Below are positions 1 to 7,107 of a stretch of 16,394 bases of DNA, piece after piece. Position numbers and translations under genes: made by a program. Each line of letters starts with the position of its first letter. Positions within the stretch are counted from its first letter, which is position 1. Under the pieces are notes generated by a model, which was not told the origin of the DNA, did not search any database, and saw nothing but the letters and a program-made list of their open reading frames with translations. This DNA is from Alphaproteobacteria bacterium (GTDB lineage Bacteria > Pseudomonadota > Alphaproteobacteria > Sphingomonadales > Sphingomonadaceae), in the NCBI GenBank assembly GCA_018830415.1, contig JAHJSJ010000036.1:1-16394 (forward strand), written 5' to 3'.

Positions 1-740
1 GCCAGCGGCACCCCGCCGCCCAGCCCGTTTTCTTCGGCGGCGGCGCGGCTGTCGGCGCTTTGATCGCGGTTGTCGCCCATCACGAACACGTGGTCGGCGG
101 GCACCGTGTAAGGCCCAAAATTGTCCAGCCCCTGATCGCGGTAATCGATGGTGAGATAGGTCGCGCCGTTGGGCAGAGTTTCGCGCCATGTCGGCGGGGC
201 GAAGTATTCGCGCCCGTCGGCGGCCGTTTCACGAAACTGCTCAAACCCGACAAGGCACGGCCCGTCTTTGCACATCAGCGCAGGTTCAAACGGAATGCGC
301 ACGGCTGGCACCACTTCGCGCTTGATGGCGCGGCCGTTGAGGATGATCTGCCCGCCTCGCACTTCGATCGTGTCACCCGGAAGGGCGACCACGCGTTTAA
401 TGTAATCCTCGTCCCGCAAAGGGTGCACCGGGATCACGATATCGCCATATTCAGGCGTTGCCGCCCAAATCCGCCAATCGGAGCGCGGCAGCAGGTGAAA
501 GCTGGCCGAGGCCCATGACCAGCCATAGGGATATTTGCTCACCACCAGCCGGTCACCGACCCACAAGGTCGGCATCATCGAGGTGGAAGGGATGTAGAAC
601 GGCTTGGCGACCAGACTGTGGAACGCCAGCACCGCCAGCAGCATCAGCGCAAGGCCGCGGATTTCCGCCAGCCAGTTGACCTTTTCAGAGGTTTCATGCG
701 CGGTTTTGTCAGTCACTTGCGGGCTTTCAGTGGTTGCCAT
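1..740 (-). CDS. lepB: Signal peptidase I (partial, C-terminus beyond the window)
   Basis: This membrane-anchored serine/lysine protease removes signal peptides from exported proteins on the periplasmic side. Translating the minus strand from the ATG at 738-740 gives 246 residues before the edge. Residues 27-45 form one membrane anchor. The motif IPSTSMMPTL (50-59) carries the catalytic Ser54, with Thr where many relatives have Gly. YIKRVVALPGD (113-123) carries the general-base Lys115, and the last conserved box, VFVMGDNRDQSADSR, lies near the edge. Only the extreme C-terminus is missing. The start is 14 bases after the acpS stop, so the gene is probably the last one seen of the pyrE-pdxJ-acpS operon. 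No clear Shine-Dalgarno sequence precedes the ATG. The family assignment is firm. Confidence 0.95.
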   Translation of the reverse strand, partial: MATTESPQVTDKTAHETSEKVNWLAEIRGLALMLLAVLAFHSLVAKPFYIPSTSMMPTLWVGDRLVVSKYPYGWSWASASFHLLPRSDWRIWAATPEYGDIVIPVHPLRDEDYIKRVVALPGDTIEVRGGQIILNGRAIKREVVPAVRIPFEPALMCKDGPCLVGFEQFRETAADGREYFAPPTWRETLPNGATYLTIDYRDQGLDNFGPYTVPADHVFVMGDNRDQSADSRAAAEENGLGGGVPL

Positions 741-754
741 GGGCGTTGGGCCGA

Positions 755-1156
755 TCACAGAGGGATAGCTTCGATGATCACAAAGGCCTGCGCCCAGGGG
801 TGATCATCGGTGAGGGTCAGATGAATGCGCGCCTCATGGCCTGCCGGGATCATTTCTTCAAGCCGCAAAGCCGCACCCCCGGTCAGCGCCAGCGTCGGCG
901 CGCCGGACGAGGCGTTGACCACGCCGATGTCCTTCATGAACACCCCGCGTTTGAACCCGGTGCCGACAGCCTTGGAAAACGCCTCCTTCGCGGCGAAGCG
1001 TTTGGCGTAGGTGCCCGCGATGGTGAAGGGACGGCGGCGGGCCTTGGCGATTTCGATTTCGGTGAACACGCGGTTTTCGAACCGCTCGCCATAACGGGCG
1101 AGCGAATTGCCGATCCGTTCGATATTGCAGAGGTCTGATCCGAGACCGATGATCAC
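755..1156 (-). CDS. acpS: Holo-[acyl-carrier-protein] synthase
   Basis: AcpS transfers the 4'-phosphopantetheine arm from coenzyme A to the serine of apo acyl carrier protein, activating it for fatty acid synthesis in the cytoplasm. The 133-residue product has the usual family length. The N-terminal MIIGLGSDLCNIERI holds the Mg-binding Asp8, and RFAAKEAFSKAVGTG (53-67) holds Glu58 and the CoA-contacting lysines. The start codon is GTG, chosen because it opens the conserved MIIGLGSD and AAAGG lies 7 bases upstream. It sits between a small membrane protein gene and lepB on the same strand. Association with pdxJ and lepB is common in alpha- and gammaproteobacteria. A 166-base gap full of hairpins separates it from the gene before it. 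Confidence 0.95.
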   Translation of the reverse strand: MIIGLGSDLCNIERIGNSLARYGERFENRVFTEIEIAKARRRPFTIAGTYAKRFAAKEAFSKAVGTGFKRGVFMKDIGVVNASSGAPTLALTGGAALRLEEMIPAGHEARIHLTLTDDHPWAQAFVIIEAIPL

Positions 1157-1184
1157 GACGAACCTTTCACTATCGCGTTTGAAC

Positions 1185-1319
1185 GGTCGCGCAGCGACCG
1201 CAAGGCCGCCACGGGGTTTGGGCGCCCGCCCGCAGCGGAAGCGAAGCTGAACCGGCGCAGCCGGGACACCCGGCCTTCAGGCCGCATGAGCGAGGAAATC
1301 GCTCGCCGGAGGGCGAGCG
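1185..1319. repeat. Array of short perfect hairpins between the membrane protein gene and acpS
   Basis: This gap contains at least five perfect inverted repeats. GGTCGC/GCGACC (1185-1199) stands about 60 bases from the rest. CCGGG/CCCGG (1261-1273), CGGCCT/AGGCCG (1271-1284), GAGCGA/TCGCTC (1288-1304) and CGCTCGCC/GGCGAGCG (1300-1319) are head to tail. Neighbours share arms, so they cannot all form at once. On the minus strand the array starts 3 bases past the stop of the 99-codon gene and ends about 30 bases before acpS. No T-tract follows, so a simple intrinsic terminator is unlikely. A mobile palindromic element, or an RNA-processing or stability site within the operon, fits better. Family membership could not be checked. 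Confidence 0.6.
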
Positions 1320-1322
1320 CAA

Positions 1323-1622
1323 TCAAGAAAACGCTCGCAGAAATACCGCAACCAGCAACGCCAAGGCGATCACGTGGAGCATGACCTGCGATTTGAACAA
1401 GGGGTGCGCAAAATCACCCTTGGCCACCCGCAGCGCGCCGACATAGCCGAAAATCTGCAAGGCCACCCACCCAGCCGCGAACACCACCATCACCTGCGCG
1501 TTGAGCGCAAAGCCGAGGAAGCCGATGGCGATCAGGAACAGCGCAGCAGCGGCAAAGGCCCAGCGTTTCTGCGCAGCGGCAAGCGGGGGGAGATCGGCGC
1601 CCGACACCTTATCGCGCCTCAT
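1323..1622 (-). CDS. Small membrane protein of unknown function
   Basis: I do not recognise this 99-residue protein. After a charged start (MRRDKVSGADLPPL) it has three likely membrane helices at about residues 20-40, 43-64 and 79-97, with short polar loops. Its ATG lies inside the last codons of pdxJ, a 14-base overlap that suggests translational coupling. The frame is open from there to a TGA just before the hairpin array. The regular hydrophobic/polar pattern and the fit between two genes of one operon favour a real gene, but there is no motif that names a function. Nothing in the sequence ties it to vitamin B6 or lipid metabolism. Confidence 0.7.
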   Translation of the reverse strand: MRRDKVSGADLPPLAAAQKRWAFAAAALFLIAIGFLGFALNAQVMVVFAAGWVALQIFGYVGALRVAKGDFAHPLFKSQVMLHVIALALLVAVFLRAFS

Positions 1623-2361
1623 CCATCAATTCACGCATCCGCCGGATCGCGTTTTCGAGGCCGACAAACACCGCCTCACCGATCAGGTAATGGCCGATGT
1701 TGAGTTCGGCGATCTGCGGAATCGCGGCGATCGGCTGCACATTCTCAAAGGTCAGCCCGTGGCCAGCGTGGGGTTCGATCCCGTTCTTGGCGGCGAGCGC
1801 GGCCATGTCGGTGATGCGGCGCAATTCGCGTTCCACCTGCGCGCGGTCGCCATCGGCAAAGGCGTGGGCATATTGGCCGGTGTGAAACTCCACCACCGGC
1901 GCGCCGAGGCGCAGCGCGGCGTCCAATTGGCGCTCGTCCGCCTCGATAAACAGCGACACACGGATGCCCGCTCCGCGCAGTTCCTCGACAATCGGAACCA
2001 GGGTGTTGTGCAGCCCGGCAGCATCCAGCCCGCCTTCGGTAGTGCGTTCCTCGCGCTTTTCGGGAACGATGCAGGCGGCGTGGGGCCTGTGGCGCAGCGC
2101 AATCGCCAGCATTTCGCGCGTTGCCGCCATTTCGAGGTTGAGCGGCAGGTTGGTCGCCTGCTGAATCCGCGCCAAGTCTTCGTCGCGGATATGGCGGCGG
2201 TCTTCGCGCAGGTGCGCGGTAATCCCGTCGCCGCCGACCGCCGCAACAATCTCCGCCGCGCGCACCGGATCGGGATGATCGCCGCCGCGCGCGTTGCGGA
2301 TCGTCGCGACGTGATCGATATTCACGCCCAGCCTGAGAGGGGGGTGGAGGGCTGCGTTCAT
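1609..2361 (-). CDS. pdxJ: Pyridoxine 5'-phosphate synthase
   Basis: PdxJ condenses 1-deoxyxylulose 5-phosphate with 3-amino-2-oxopropyl phosphate to form pyridoxine 5'-phosphate, the ring-closing step of the DXP-dependent vitamin B6 route. The 250-residue product is a TIM barrel of normal length. Family signatures run throughout: LGVNIDHVATIRNARGG (11-27, with Asn14, Asp16 and His17), GITAHLREDRRHI (46-58, His50), NLEMA (75-79, Glu77), CIVPEKREERTTEGGLD (97-113), EFHTG (158-162), AGHGL (199-203, His201) and IGHYLIGEAVFVGL (222-235). The ATG overlaps the pyrE stop as ATGA, so the two are probably translated in a coupled way. The last 14 bases overlap the following membrane protein gene. Confidence 0.97.
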   Translation of the reverse strand: MNAALHPPLRLGVNIDHVATIRNARGGDHPDPVRAAEIVAAVGGDGITAHLREDRRHIRDEDLARIQQATNLPLNLEMAATREMLAIALRHRPHAACIVPEKREERTTEGGLDAAGLHNTLVPIVEELRGAGIRVSLFIEADERQLDAALRLGAPVVEFHTGQYAHAFADGDRAQVERELRRITDMAALAAKNGIEPHAGHGLTFENVQPIAAIPQIAELNIGHYLIGEAVFVGLENAIRRMRELMDEAR

Positions 2362-2939
2362 GCTTTTCTGCTTCCGGGCTTGGTCACGTCGATGCGCGCC
2401 AGGCTTTCGGGGATGTCGCCTTCATCATAGGTCGGAAAATCAATCGCCAGCAACGGGTAGAACGGCACGCCGAGTTGGGCCGAACCGCAAGACCGGTCGA
2501 TGATCGCGCATTCGGCGATCACCTCGCCGCCCTCGCGCGCGACGGCGGCAATCGCTTCGCGGCTGGAGAGGCCGGTCGTCACCACATCTTCGACCATCAG
2601 CACCTTGGCGCCCTTCTCCAGCGCAAACCCGCGTCGCAGGTGGAAGGTGCCATCGGGCCGTTCGAGGAACAGCGCATCCTTGCCCAGCGCTCGGCCCACT
2701 TCGTGGCCGATGATGATCCCGCCCATCGCGGGGGAGACCACCACGTCGATCTGTTCGCGCACCGTTGCCGGGATGCCTGCCACCACCGCTGCGGCCAGCC
2801 GCGCGGCGCGGGCGGGGTTCATCAGCACGCGGGCGCATTGCAGGTAATGCCCGCTATGCTTGCCCGAAGACAGCTTGAAATGGCCTTCAAGCAAAGCGCC
2901 CGATGCGCGGAACTCTGCCAATACGTCGTCTTCGGTCAT
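2358..2939 (-). CDS. pyrE: Orotate phosphoribosyltransferase
   Basis: PyrE joins orotate to PRPP to make orotidine 5'-phosphate in pyrimidine synthesis. The 193-residue product has the type I phosphoribosyltransferase layout: FKLSSGKHSGHYLQC (21-35) near the N-terminus, VVVSPAMGGIIIGHEVG (66-82), FLERPDGTFHLRRGF (91-105) and the PRPP-binding motif VLMVEDVVTTGLSS (113-126). The ATG start overlaps the stop of a 21-codon upstream ORF as ATGA, and the gene's own TGA overlaps the pdxJ ATG in the same way. It is therefore the first recognisable enzyme of the minus-strand operon. Regulation through translation of the upstream ORF is possible but is an inference. Confidence 0.96.
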   Translation of the reverse strand: MTEDDVLAEFRASGALLEGHFKLSSGKHSGHYLQCARVLMNPARAARLAAAVVAGIPATVREQIDVVVSPAMGGIIIGHEVGRALGKDALFLERPDGTFHLRRGFALEKGAKVLMVEDVVTTGLSSREAIAAVAREGGEVIAECAIIDRSCGSAQLGVPFYPLLAIDFPTYDEGDIPESLARIDVTKPGSRKA

Positions 2940-3001
2940 GATTGTGCTCTGAAAAACTGTTGGGAAGCGCCGACTTGCGCGGCAATCATGGAGGCTTGCA
3001 T
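2936..3001 (-). CDS. Short upstream ORF (21 codons) overlapping the pyrE start
   Basis: On the minus strand AGGGAG (3008-3013) stands 6 bases before an ATG at 2999-3001. The frame runs 21 codons, beginning MQASMIAAQVGA and ending QFFRAQS. Its TGA shares bases with the pyrE ATG (ATGA, 2936-2939). This is the best ribosome binding site near pyrE; pyrE itself has no better one. The layout is that of a leader peptide that delivers ribosomes to pyrE by coupling. I see no strong attenuator hairpin with a U-tract. The peptide has no known family signature. It may be a regulatory leader, a real microprotein, or chance; the ribosome site and exact overlap argue against chance. Confidence 0.5.
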   Translation of the reverse strand: MQASMIAAQVGASQQFFRAQS

Positions 3002-3173
3002 AATTTTCTCCCTAGAAGCGCTTGAGGCACTCGGCAAGCGCGGCTAAGGGCGATGATGAGGCTGGCATATCTGCTGGCGGAACGCTGTTTTTCAACGCTT
3101 GCTGACGCAATGCGCCGATTTGCAGTATGGGGTCATAACTTAGATATTGTTTGGGCACATGATGATGGGTCAG
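3002..3173. promoter_or_regulatory. Divergent intergenic region between pyrE leader and coxB
   Basis: This gap must hold the promoters of both the minus-strand pyrE operon and the plus-strand cox operon. On the minus side AGGGAG is the ribosome site of the short upstream ORF, and GCGCTT/AAGCGC (3018-3041) is an inverted repeat in the likely leader or promoter. On the plus side TTGCAG (3120-3125) and TAGATA (3141-3146) resemble -35 and -10 boxes, but their 15-base spacing is short, so the assignment is weak. I found no FNR-type palindrome here. Confidence 0.4.
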
Positions 3174-4181
3174 ATGCATACCCGTATGAAGTTGGCTACT
3201 CTCGCGGCGCTGGCCGCTGGCATGGCGCTGTTCGCGCCGGTTGGTGCAGGCGCGCAAGACGCGGCGATTGGTGCTCCGGCAGTGCAGGCGACTGCGCCGG
3301 ATGCTGGCCTGATCGAATCGGTCACGGAGGCTTCGACCGTGACGGCGGGCGATTACACCCCGATGGCCCCGACCAAGGGCAAGGGCATGCCAACGTCCTA
3401 TCAGGACGACCCGATCAAGAGCCTGACGTTTCAGGATCAGTATTCCGACAATGGCGATTACGCGCTGTGGATGCACGATGCGATCCTGATGCCGGTCATC
3501 ACGATCATCAGCCTGCTGGTGCTCGGCCTGCTGCTGTATGTGGTGGTGCGGTTCAACCGCAAGGCGAACCCGGTGGCGTCCAAGACGACGCACAACACCA
3601 TGATCGAAGTGGTGTGGACGATTGTGCCGGTGATCATTCTGGTGGTGATCGCGGTGCCTTCCATCACGTTGCTGGCGCGCCAGTATGAAACCCCGCCCGC
3701 AGACGCGGTTACGGTCAAGGTGACAGGATACCAGTGGTATTGGGGCTACACCTATCCCGATCACGGCGAGATCGAGGTGATTTCCAACATGCTGCCCAAG
3801 GCCGAGGCGTTGAAGCGCGGCGAACCGGCGCAATTGGCGGTGGATAACCGCATGGTGGTGCCCGCAGGCGTGCCGCTGCGCATCCAGACCACTGCGGCTG
3901 ATGTGATCCACGCCTTTGCCGTGCCGTCGCTGTGGTTCAAGATGGACGCGGTGCCGGGGCGGCTCAATGAAAAGCTGCTGACCATCAAGGAACCGGGCGT
4001 CTATTACGGCCAGTGTTCCGAATTGTGCGGCTCGCGCCACGGCTACATGCCGATCGCGGTTGAGGCGCTTGCGCCCGATCAGTTCGCTGCATGGGTAAAG
4101 TCGCAGGGCGGCACGATGCCGAGCGAGGGCGCAGGCGAAGTTCCGGCAGCTGAAAAGGTCGCCGCGCTGACCGCGCGCTAA
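3174..4181 (+). CDS. coxB: Cytochrome c oxidase subunit II
   Basis: Subunit II accepts electrons from cytochrome c at its periplasmic CuA centre and passes them to subunit I. From the ATG at 3174 the product has 335 residues. It has a signal peptide (1-27, likely cut after AGA), a low-complexity Ala/Pro/Thr stretch to about 65, and two membrane helices (about 101-126 and 143-167). The aromatic motif YQWYWGYTYPD (186-196) leads into the cupredoxin domain. All CuA ligands are present: His246, Cys281, Glu283, Cys285, His289 and Met292. The start is uncertain: TTG 3147 and ATGs at 3159, 3162, 3165, 3174 and 3186 share the frame. I chose 3174 because the purine-rich GATGATGGG lies just upstream and it gives a compact signal peptide. 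Confidence 0.96.
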   Translation: MHTRMKLATLAALAAGMALFAPVGAGAQDAAIGAPAVQATAPDAGLIESVTEASTVTAGDYTPMAPTKGKGMPTSYQDDPIKSLTFQDQYSDNGDYALWMHDAILMPVITIISLLVLGLLLYVVVRFNRKANPVASKTTHNTMIEVVWTIVPVIILVVIAVPSITLLARQYETPPADAVTVKVTGYQWYWGYTYPDHGEIEVISNMLPKAEALKRGEPAQLAVDNRMVVPAGVPLRIQTTAADVIHAFAVPSLWFKMDAVPGRLNEKLLTIKEPGVYYGQCSELCGSRHGYMPIAVEALAPDQFAAWVKSQGGTMPSEGAGEVPAAEKVAALTAR

Positions 4182-4216
4182 GACATAAACGAATATCATC
4201 GGAAGAGTATCTGACA

Positions 4217-5923
4217 ATGGCTACCACCGCAGAAGGCTTTGACATCCACGGCGATGATCACGCGCATGATCACGCGGACCACAAACCGGGCTTTTTCGCT
4301 CGCTGGTTCATGTCGACCAATCACAAGGACATCGGCACGATGTACCTCATCTTTGCGATCATCGCAGGGATCGTGGGTGGGGCCATGTCGGGGATCATGC
4401 GGGTTGAGCTGGCTGAACCCGGCATTCAATACCTGACCTGGTGGGCGCAGTTCATGGGCGGCGCCAATGATATGAACACCGCGCTGCATATGTGGAACGT
4501 GTTCATCACCGCGCACGGCCTCATCATGGTGTTCTTCATGGTGATGCCGGCGATGATCGGCGGCTTTGGCAACTGGTTCGTGCCGCTGATGATCGGCGCG
4601 CCGGACATGGCCTTCCCGCGGATGAACAATATTTCGTTCTGGCTGACGGTAGCGGGCTTCCTGTCGCTGTGCTTCTCGCTGTTCGTTCCCGGTGGTTCCG
4701 GCCCCGGCGCTGGCACTGGCTGGACGGTTTACGCTCCGCTATCGACCAGCGGATCGGTTGGCCCGGCGGTCGATTTCGCGATCTTCTCGCTGCACCTTGC
4801 AGGCGCGGGTTCGATCCTGGGGGCGACCAACTTCATCACCACCATTTTCAACATGCGCGCGCCGGGGATGACCCTGCACAAGATGCCGCTGTTCGTGTGG
4901 TCGGTGCTGGTCACCGCCTTCCTGCTGCTGCTGGCGCTGCCGGTGCTGGCTGCGGCGATCACCATGTTGCTGACCGATCGCAATTTCGGCACGACCTTCT
5001 TCGATCCGGCTGGCGGCGGCGATCCGGTGCTGTATCAGCACCTGTTCTGGTTCTTTGGCCACCCCGAAGTTTACATCATGATCCTGCCGGGTTTCGGCAT
5101 GATTTCGCAAATCGTGGCGACCTTCTCGAAGAAGCCGGTGTTCGGCTATCTTGGCATGGCCTATGCGATGGTGGCGATCGGCGTGGTCGGCTTCATCGTC
5201 TGGGCGCACCACATGTATACCGTGGGCCTCGACGTGAACACCAAGATGTATTTCACTGCGGCCACGATGGTGATCGCGGTGCCGACCGGGGTGAAAATCT
5301 TCAGCTGGATCGCCACCATGTGGGGCGGCAGCATCAGCTTCAAATCGCCGATGGTGTGGGCGATGGGCTTCATCTTCCTGTTCACCGTCGGCGGTGTGAC
5401 CGGGGTTGTGCTGGCCAATGGCGGGATCGATGATAACCTGCACGACACCTATTATGTGGTCGCGCATTTCCACTACGTGCTGTCGATGGGCGCAGTGTTC
5501 TCGCTGTTCGCGGGCTTCTACTACTGGTTCCCGAAGATGAGCGGTCGGATGCACAGCGAATTCCTGTCGCACCTGCATTTCTGGACGTTCTTCATCGGAG
5601 TGAACGTGATCTTCTTCCCGCAGCATTTCCTCGGGATGCAGGGTATGCCGCGGCGTTACCCCGATTATCCCGAAGCCTTCGCTTTCTGGCACGCGATCAG
5701 CACTTACGGCTATTACATCATGGCTGGGTCGATGATCTTCTTCTTCGTCAACATCGGCTATGCGCTGGTCGCTGGCCGGAGGGCGGAAGCCAATCCGTGG
5801 GGCGAAGGGGCAACAACGCTCGAATGGACGCTTTCCAGCCCGCCGCCCTATCACCAGTTTGAAACGCTGCCGGTGATCGAGGATCACCACGACTACCACG
5901 ATCACCGCCCGGCAACGGTCTGA
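4217..5923 (+). CDS. ctaD: Cytochrome c oxidase subunit I (aa3 type)
   Basis: This is the catalytic subunit that reduces O2 to water at the heme a3-CuB site and pumps protons. The 568-residue product is strikingly like the mitochondrial COX1. Expected residues are present: low-spin heme a ligands His100 and His419, heme a3 ligand His417, CuB ligands His282, His331 and His332, and the cross-linking Tyr286. The D-channel has Asp130 (IGAPD) and Glu284 (GHPEVY, so A1 type); the K-channel has Lys360 (PTGVKIFSW). GGAAGAG (4201-4207) precedes the ATG. Both ends are histidine-rich (five His in residues 11-22 and four in 557-563), which the core family lacks. It lies 35 bases after coxB and is surely cotranscribed. 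The gene is also called coxA. Confidence 0.98.
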   Translation: MATTAEGFDIHGDDHAHDHADHKPGFFARWFMSTNHKDIGTMYLIFAIIAGIVGGAMSGIMRVELAEPGIQYLTWWAQFMGGANDMNTALHMWNVFITAHGLIMVFFMVMPAMIGGFGNWFVPLMIGAPDMAFPRMNNISFWLTVAGFLSLCFSLFVPGGSGPGAGTGWTVYAPLSTSGSVGPAVDFAIFSLHLAGAGSILGATNFITTIFNMRAPGMTLHKMPLFVWSVLVTAFLLLLALPVLAAAITMLLTDRNFGTTFFDPAGGGDPVLYQHLFWFFGHPEVYIMILPGFGMISQIVATFSKKPVFGYLGMAYAMVAIGVVGFIVWAHHMYTVGLDVNTKMYFTAATMVIAVPTGVKIFSWIATMWGGSISFKSPMVWAMGFIFLFTVGGVTGVVLANGGIDDNLHDTYYVVAHFHYVLSMGAVFSLFAGFYYWFPKMSGRMHSEFLSHLHFWTFFIGVNVIFFPQHFLGMQGMPRRYPDYPEAFAFWHAISTYGYYIMAGSMIFFFVNIGYALVAGRRAEANPWGEGATTLEWTLSSPPPYHQFETLPVIEDHHDYHDHRPATV

Positions 5924-5931
5924 TCGCCATG

Positions 5932-6004
5932 CGGTGGCGGGGGGCATAGGCTCCCCACACCGAGCGGCACAACAATCGGCAGGGGCGCGGCGGCAATGCC
6001 GCGC
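5932..6004. other. Two hairpins in the coxA-ctaB spacer
   Basis: The 108-base spacer after subunit I holds two inverted repeats. The first pairs CGGTG with CACCG and GGGG with CCCC, with a small internal loop (5932-5962). The second is a perfect 7-base stem, GCGCGGC/GCCGCGC, with the six-base loop GGCAAT (5985-6004). Neither is followed by a T-tract, so they look less like terminators than like RNA stability or processing elements that could keep subunit I mRNA more abundant than the downstream assembly genes. That role is an inference. Confidence 0.45.
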
Positions 6005-6031
6005 TCTTCGCCAATGAGACACTAGAAGATT

Positions 6032-6982
6032 ATGGACACCGCCTCGCCCCCGATCAGCCCGACCAGCGCCGCCGCAACCGCGGCTGCGCTCCCGGCGGAA
6101 TGGCGTGATTTTTTCACGCTGACCAAGCCGCGGGTGATGACGCTGGTGATCTTCACCGCGATTTGCGGCGTGCTGGCGGCACCGGGCAGCATTCATCCGG
6201 TGCTGGGCTTCACCGCCATTCTCGCGATTTCGATGGGGGCGGGCGGTTCCGCTGCGCTCAATCAATGGTGGGAAGCTGATATCGACAAAGGGATGAAGCG
6301 CACCATGAACCGCCCTCTGCCCACCGGGCGGATGCGGCGAGAGGATGCGCGCGATTTCGGGATTTTCCTGTCAGCGACATCGGTTTGCCTGATGGGTGTG
6401 GCAATCGGCTGGCTGGCGGCTGGCCTGCTGCTGGGCGCGATCATCTATTACGCGGTGATCTACACCATGTGGCTGAAACCGCGCACCCCGCAGAACATCG
6501 TCATCGGCGGCGGCGCGGGCGCGTTTCCGCCGCTGATCGGCTGGGTTGCGGTGACGGGTGAGATTACCGCGATGCCGATGCTGCTGTTCGCCATCATCTT
6601 CTTCTGGACACCGCCGCATTTCTGGGCGCTCGCGCTGTTCGTGCAGTCCGATTACGCCAAGGTCGGCATTCCGATGCTGCCGGTGGTCGCGGGCGAGAAA
6701 GTCACCCGCCGCCAGATCATGTTCTATACCCTGCTGCTGACCCCGGTTGCGATCGCGCCGTGGGCGATTGGCGGGACGGGCTGGATCTATGGCTCGGTCG
6801 CGGTGGTCTTGTCGGCCTTGTTCATTGCGCTGGCGCTGCCGGTGGCGACGCGGATGAAGGCGGCGGACGACACAATGCTGCCCGAAAAGCGCTTGTTCAA
6901 ATACTCGATCGTCTATCTGTTCGTGCTGTTTGCCGCCCTCGTGGCAGACCGCGTGGCGGCCTATCAGGGATGGATCGCATGA
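6032..6982 (+). CDS. ctaB: Protoheme IX farnesyltransferase (heme O synthase)
   Basis: This inner-membrane prenyltransferase adds a farnesyl group to heme B, giving heme O, the precursor of the heme A used by the oxidase. The 316-residue product belongs to the UbiA family. TKPRVMTLVIFTAICG (31-46) opens the first helix. The prenyl-diphosphate/Mg site is NQWWEADIDKGMKRTMNRPL (77-96), with Asn77, Asp83 and Asp85. The second polar region includes FFWTPPHFWALAL and DYAKVGIPMLPVV. Seven to nine membrane helices are apparent. Its TGA overlaps the ATG of the next small gene as ATGA. Heme A synthase, the next enzyme of the route, is not in the window. The gene is also called coxE or cyoE. Confidence 0.96.
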   Translation: MDTASPPISPTSAAATAAALPAEWRDFFTLTKPRVMTLVIFTAICGVLAAPGSIHPVLGFTAILAISMGAGGSAALNQWWEADIDKGMKRTMNRPLPTGRMRREDARDFGIFLSATSVCLMGVAIGWLAAGLLLGAIIYYAVIYTMWLKPRTPQNIVIGGGAGAFPPLIGWVAVTGEITAMPMLLFAIIFFWTPPHFWALALFVQSDYAKVGIPMLPVVAGEKVTRRQIMFYTLLLTPVAIAPWAIGGTGWIYGSVAVVLSALFIALALPVATRMKAADDTMLPEKRLFKYSIVYLFVLFAALVADRVAAYQGWIA

Positions 6983-7107
6983 CACCTGAAGAAGAAACCG
7001 AATACCGCCGCCGCCAGAAAAGCCGCAACCTTGTGGTTGCGGGCACGCTGTTGTTCTTCGTGGTGTTGTTCTACGCAATCACCATGGTGCGGATTGGAGA
7101 CGGTTGA
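6979..7107 (+). CDS. 42-residue one-helix protein of the oxidase assembly cluster (CoxF-like)
   Basis: A short gene starts at the ATG at 6979, overlapping the ctaB stop (ATGA), and ends with a TGA whose last base is the first base of the ctaG ATG. The 42-residue product has a charged, cytoplasm-facing head (MTPEEETEYRRRQKSRN) and a single membrane helix (about 18-37, LVVAGTLLFFVVLFYAITMV). Small one-helix proteins at this place, between ctaB and ctaG, are common in alphaproteobacteria and are often named CoxF or oxidase assembly protein. The tight coupling on both sides makes a real gene likely. Its exact role is unknown; support of copper or heme insertion is an inference from context. Confidence 0.85.
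   Translation: MTPEEETEYRRRQKSRNLVVAGTLLFFVVLFYAITMVRIGDG

Noticed and set aside
3147..3149. TTG as the start of coxB.
   Set aside because: It has no ribosome site and would add a poor, uncharged start to an already good signal peptide; later ATGs fit better.
3100..3173. A possible FNR or similar palindrome controlling the cox operon.
   Set aside because: No TTGAT-N4-ATCAA-like sequence is present between 3002 and 3173.
3012..4217. A 401-codon open frame on the minus strand covering coxB and the intergenic region.
   Set aside because: It is antisense to coxB, has no motif, and its His/Arg-rich composition is that of a shadow frame.
4739..6265. A 508-codon open frame on the minus strand.
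   Set aside because: It lies opposite subunit I and ctaB, which are certain; its product is rich in His and Arg with no family motif, as expected of an antisense frame in GC-rich DNA.
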